Shown here one piece after another: positions 13,445 to 16,137 of a stretch of 16,137 nucleotides of DNA (positions are counted from its first letter, which is position 1; every line of letters begins with the position of its first letter). A program made the translations under genes and the position numbers. A model generated the notes under the pieces. It searched no databases. It was given only the letters and a program-made list of their open reading frames with translations, and had not been told where the DNA came from. The stretch is taken from the NCBI GenBank assembly GCA_964359745.1, contig CAYHTR010000013.1, positions 1 to 16,137 of the forward strand, given 5' to 3'. This DNA is from JANLHG01 sp964359745. Its GTDB lineage: Bacteria > Patescibacteriota > Minisyncoccia > Phycocordibacterales > PALSA-1337.

Positions 13445-14656
13445 ATGCTTTATATCTTTATTTTTATTGGATTATATTTTCAAATTTTTCTACTAATTAC
13501 TCTATTGGAAAAAAACCAGCCCATCAATGAGTCTGGGCAAAGAAAATTACCAACCGTAAATATCACAATTCCTTGTTTCAATGAAGAAACTACTGTCACG
13601 GAAACAATTCTTTCGCTTCTCAATCTTGATTATCCAAAAGATAAGTTGACGCTTCTTGTCGTTGATGATGGTAGTACTGATAATACATATGATGTTGTCA
13701 AAAAACTGACCACTGAATATCCTCAAATTAGATTAATTCATAAAGAAAATGGAGGCAAACATAGTGCATTAAACTTGGGATTAAAAGAAAATACCAGTGA
13801 ATTAATAGGTTGTCTTGACGCAGATTCATTTGTTGATTCGCAAGCATTAAAAAGAATGATTCCATATTTTGATAATCCAAATGTTATGGCAGTTACTCCA
13901 GCAATTCGTATTCACAAACCAAAAACAATTCTTCAATTCATACAAAAAGCAGAATATAATTTTGGAATTTTAGGAAGACACATAATGGCAAAAATTGACG
14001 CAATTCATGTCACTCCAGGACCGTTTTCTATTTTTAGAAAAAAAGTATTTGAAAATTTGGGCGGATACAAACACGCCCACAATACAGAAGATATGGAAAT
14101 TGCATTTCGTATGCAAGAAAGTGGATATAAGATTGCTAATTGTTCAAACGCTTTTGTTTACACTGTAGCCCCAGACACTATATACAAACTCCACACCCAA
14201 CGAGTACGTTGGATATCAGGTTTTCTTAAAAACTGTTTGGATTACAAACATATATTCTTCAAGAAGAAATATGGTAACATGGGTGTATTTACATTACCCT
14301 TTTCATTTATTTCTATTTTCACAGCGCTTTATATTTTTGGAACTGTATTATACAACATAGGTAATTACATATCGGAAAAAATTATAAAAATAAATACAAT
14401 TGGTTTTTCTTTTAATATGAAATGGTTGCGTTTTGATTGGTTTTTTATAAATACTGAATCAATTTCTATTCTAGCGGTAGTGGTAATTGCTATTTCTATT
14501 TTTCTCATACTATTAGGAAAAAAAATGGCCGAAGGCAATATGAAATTTTCGCGAGATATTTTTTATTTCATATTATTCTACAGTTTCATAAGTCCTTTTT
14601 GGCTTACAAAAGCCGTATATAATACAATGACTTTTAAAACGACACTCTGGAGATAA
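13445..14656 (+). CDS. Processive GT2 family membrane glycosyltransferase (PgaC/NodC/hyaluronan synthase-like)
   Basis: The 403 residues have an N-terminal membrane helix (2-21) and a GT-A catalytic domain (about 36-260). That domain has VVDDGSTDN (72-80), the metal-binding DAD (125-127), TPGPFSIFR (190-198), TEDME with likely base Asp216, and QRVRW (252-256). These are the D, DxD, (T)ED and QxxRW motifs of processive polysaccharide synthases. Two or three membrane helices follow (about 282-306, 340-357, 372-388). It probably polymerises a beta-linked amino sugar polymer and extrudes it. The exact sugar cannot be read from sequence. I start at ATG 13445 because the longer frame from 13373 includes the promoter. 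The downstream gene begins 6 bases after the stop, so an operon is likely. Confidence 0.88.
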   Translation: MLYIFIFIGLYFQIFLLITLLEKNQPINESGQRKLPTVNITIPCFNEETTVTETILSLLNLDYPKDKLTLLVVDDGSTDNTYDVVKKLTTEYPQIRLIHKENGGKHSALNLGLKENTSELIGCLDADSFVDSQALKRMIPYFDNPNVMAVTPAIRIHKPKTILQFIQKAEYNFGILGRHIMAKIDAIHVTPGPFSIFRKKVFENLGGYKHAHNTEDMEIAFRMQESGYKIANCSNAFVYTVAPDTIYKLHTQRVRWISGFLKNCLDYKHIFFKKKYGNMGVFTLPFSFISIFTALYIFGTVLYNIGNYISEKIIKINTIGFSFNMKWLRFDWFFINTESISILAVVVIAISIFLILLGKKMAEGNMKFSRDIFYFILFYSFISPFWLTKAVYNTMTFKTTLWR

Positions 14657-14662
14657 AACATT

Positions 14663-15325
14663 ATGGCAAGAATAAATATTAAAAAATATATAATAGTATT
14701 TCTTATCACTACAATAATTTTCTTTACAGCATTTTGGATAAGCCAGACTCTTAATGATAAAAAAATGAGTGATATCAGAGCATCAGAAGATAAAATTTCC
14801 ATAGATATACTGACACTTGAAACTCAATTTGAATTGTTACAAGAAACTTCATCTTGCAAAAAAATAGACGGCTCTATACTTACAGACGAGCTGAATTCCC
14901 TCGCCGACAAATTATCATATGCTGAAGACCATAATGAAATCGGTTCGCAAGAAGTGGATCAATTAAAAAAGTATTATTCATTGCTTGAAATAAAAGATTT
15001 TCTTCTTACTAAAAAGGTTCAAGAAAAATGTAATATACATCCTGTAGCTATTGTTTATTTCTACTCCAATAAAAGAAACTGCGACGACTGTCAGAAACAA
15101 GGATATGTCTTAACTTCTCTTAGAGAAAATTATCCTCAATTGAGAGTTTACACATTTGATTATGATCTGGATTCAAGCGCTATCCAAACACTTATATCTT
15201 TGCACGAAATCGGCAATCAACTTCCGGCAATAATGATAAACGACAAGGTGTATAATGGTTTTCAGAGTATAGAAAATATTAAAAAAGAACTTCCATCACT
15301 TACTCAAACTATAAAAAAGAATTAG
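14663..15325 (+). CDS. Membrane-anchored thioredoxin-fold protein
   Basis: The 220 residues have a basic start and one membrane helix (9-27), then a helical region (about 40-120) and a thioredoxin-like domain (about 126-215). That domain has strand AIVYFYS, a CDDC active-site-like motif (Cys140, Cys143) and a cis-proline candidate in LPAIMI (Pro188), followed by VYNGF. Orientation is probably Cys-domain outside. CDDC is not the classical CGPC or CPHC, so reductase, isomerase or another role is open. The gene is directly behind the glycosyltransferase and may serve an envelope function, but its substrate is unknown. Confidence 0.75.
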   Translation: MARINIKKYIIVFLITTIIFFTAFWISQTLNDKKMSDIRASEDKISIDILTLETQFELLQETSSCKKIDGSILTDELNSLADKLSYAEDHNEIGSQEVDQLKKYYSLLEIKDFLLTKKVQEKCNIHPVAIVYFYSNKRNCDDCQKQGYVLTSLRENYPQLRVYTFDYDLDSSAIQTLISLHEIGNQLPAIMINDKVYNGFQSIENIKKELPSLTQTIKKN

Positions 15326-15351
15326 TTTTCGTAATTTTTGCTGTAATATTT

Positions 15352-16098
15352 ATGGTAATTATTTCTCCTTTAGTTACCGATCGATCGGCACAGATTATTA
15401 TTTTATCTCCTCATTTTGATGATGCGGTGCTTTCTTTAGGTGGACTTATAGCAAAGGAAAAAGAAAAAATTATCGTTGCCACTTTTTTTACTGATAAACC
15501 AAAAAATAAAATAACAACTTATTGGGATACTATTTCTGGTTTTCACAATAGCGATCAAGCCATAAGCGACAGAATTATGGAAAATTATAATGCGTTAATG
15601 CCTTTTAATGTTGAAATTGTTAATTTTGGTTTTCTAGATAATCAATATAGAGATAATAAAGATAATTTTGAATTAAAAGAAAAAATTGTACTAGATATTG
15701 AAAAAATTATTGATAATTTGCCAAATAAAGATATCTCAATATACGGACCTTCATATTTCGGGGAAATAATCACGCATCCTGACCATAAATTGCTTCACGA
15801 CGTTTTTATTGAAGTAGCTAAAAATAGAAACTCGGATACCAGTTTAAATTTCTTTTTATATGAAGATTTCCCTTATGTAGAAAGATTTAGAAAAGAATAT
15901 GGAAATATAATTCCTCTTTCAGAAAATGAAATTCGTGCAAAAATCCATGCTATAGGTCAATACACTTCTCAAGTAAAAGCGTTTAAAGAGTTAAACGATA
16001 ACATTCTTCGTCTCGCCGAACATTTTACCCGCACTCGTTGTCCCCGCCTCCCTGCCGAATATAAAGGTTGCGAAGTGGTTCATAAAATCCACCCCTAG
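15352..16098 (+). CDS. PIG-L/LmbE-family de-N-acetylase
   Basis: A zinc-dependent deacetylase of the PIG-L (LmbE, MshB, BshB) family, which removes acetyl groups from N-acetylglucosaminyl compounds. The signature PHFDDAVLSLGG (20-31) gives His21, Asp24 and the general base Asp23. The second metal motif HPDH (142-145) supplies His145. The 248 residues match the usual length. No signal peptide is evident, so it acts in the cytosol, perhaps on a precursor of the neighbouring polysaccharide. It starts 26 bases after the thioredoxin-like gene. A TGCTGTAAT at 15339-15347 lies 4 bases before the ATG and may be a leaderless-type promoter. The last codons (KIHP and TAG) are supplied by the palindromic repeat. 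Confidence 0.88.
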   Translation: MVIISPLVTDRSAQIIILSPHFDDAVLSLGGLIAKEKEKIIVATFFTDKPKNKITTYWDTISGFHNSDQAISDRIMENYNALMPFNVEIVNFGFLDNQYRDNKDNFELKEKIVLDIEKIIDNLPNKDISIYGPSYFGEIITHPDHKLLHDVFIEVAKNRNSDTSLNFFLYEDFPYVERFRKEYGNIIPLSENEIRAKIHAIGQYTSQVKAFKELNDNILRLAEHFTRTRCPRLPAEYKGCEVVHKIHP

Positions 16099-16120
16099 CC
16101 CCTCCTTTATAAAGGAGGGG
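16085..16120. repeat. Palindromic dispersed repeat, copy 2
   Basis: AAAATCCACCCCT is followed by the same 22-bp perfect palindrome (16099-16120, half-site CCCCTCCTTTA) as at 12488-12509. The right arm differs after the palindrome and the window ends soon after. It forms the 3' end and stop codon of the deacetylase gene and could act as a terminator. Confidence 0.75.
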
Positions 16121-16137
16121 CGTGGTAATGTTACATA

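Overview
The window reads as a piece of an AT-rich, compact bacterial chromosome of the Candidate Phyla Radiation (Patescibacteria, most likely Parcubacteria-like). This is inferred from gene style, since no rRNA or other decisive marker is present. The signs are a 584-residue SMC-type ATPase without a hinge, NusB fused to a Nudix-like domain, a LAGLIDADG reading frame running into a tRNA gene, near-leaderless promoters, short palindromic repeats at gene ends, and a diversity-generating retroelement (DGR). TGA is a normal stop (gatC and nusB both end on TGA), so the genetic code is standard.

Layout. Positions 1-620 hold the C-terminal part of a LAGLIDADG homing endonuclease overlapping tRNA-Asp(GTC), a bidirectional terminator, and an unusual CAT-anticodon tRNA on the minus strand. 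Positions 647-2965 (minus) hold gatC, gatA and a membrane protein with an RNxxAH motif. rnr (RNase R family) diverges on the plus strand to 4904 and ends in a terminator, followed by a composite hairpin repeat. Positions 5070-8952 (minus) are a housekeeping run: rpmF, nusB-Nudix, rnc, a small coiled-coil gene and the mini-SMC. folD (8976-9776, minus) lies upstream.

The centre of interest is the DGR at about 9810-12461. It has a reverse transcriptase (minus), an Avd-like accessory gene (plus, opposite to the RT), a template repeat TR (11209-11324) and a target gene whose 3' end carries the variable repeat VR (11591-11706). Over 116 aligned bases TR and VR differ at 17 positions, and every one is an adenine in the TR on the coding (minus) strand. 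This is the DGR mutagenesis signature. The RT and avd 5' ends meet head to head over a run of ten C/G. One base fewer in that run would give both genes ATG-initiated frames at once. A bidirectional hairpin whose loop holds the avd stop codon separates avd from the TR.

After the DGR come a class I SAM methyltransferase (minus) and, on the plus strand, a probable envelope polysaccharide group: a processive GT2 glycosyltransferase, a membrane-anchored thioredoxin-like protein and a PIG-L/LmbE-type de-N-acetylase. A 22-bp perfect palindrome occurs both at 12488-12509 and at 16099-16120. In each case the neighbouring gene's stop codon lies in the repeat edge.
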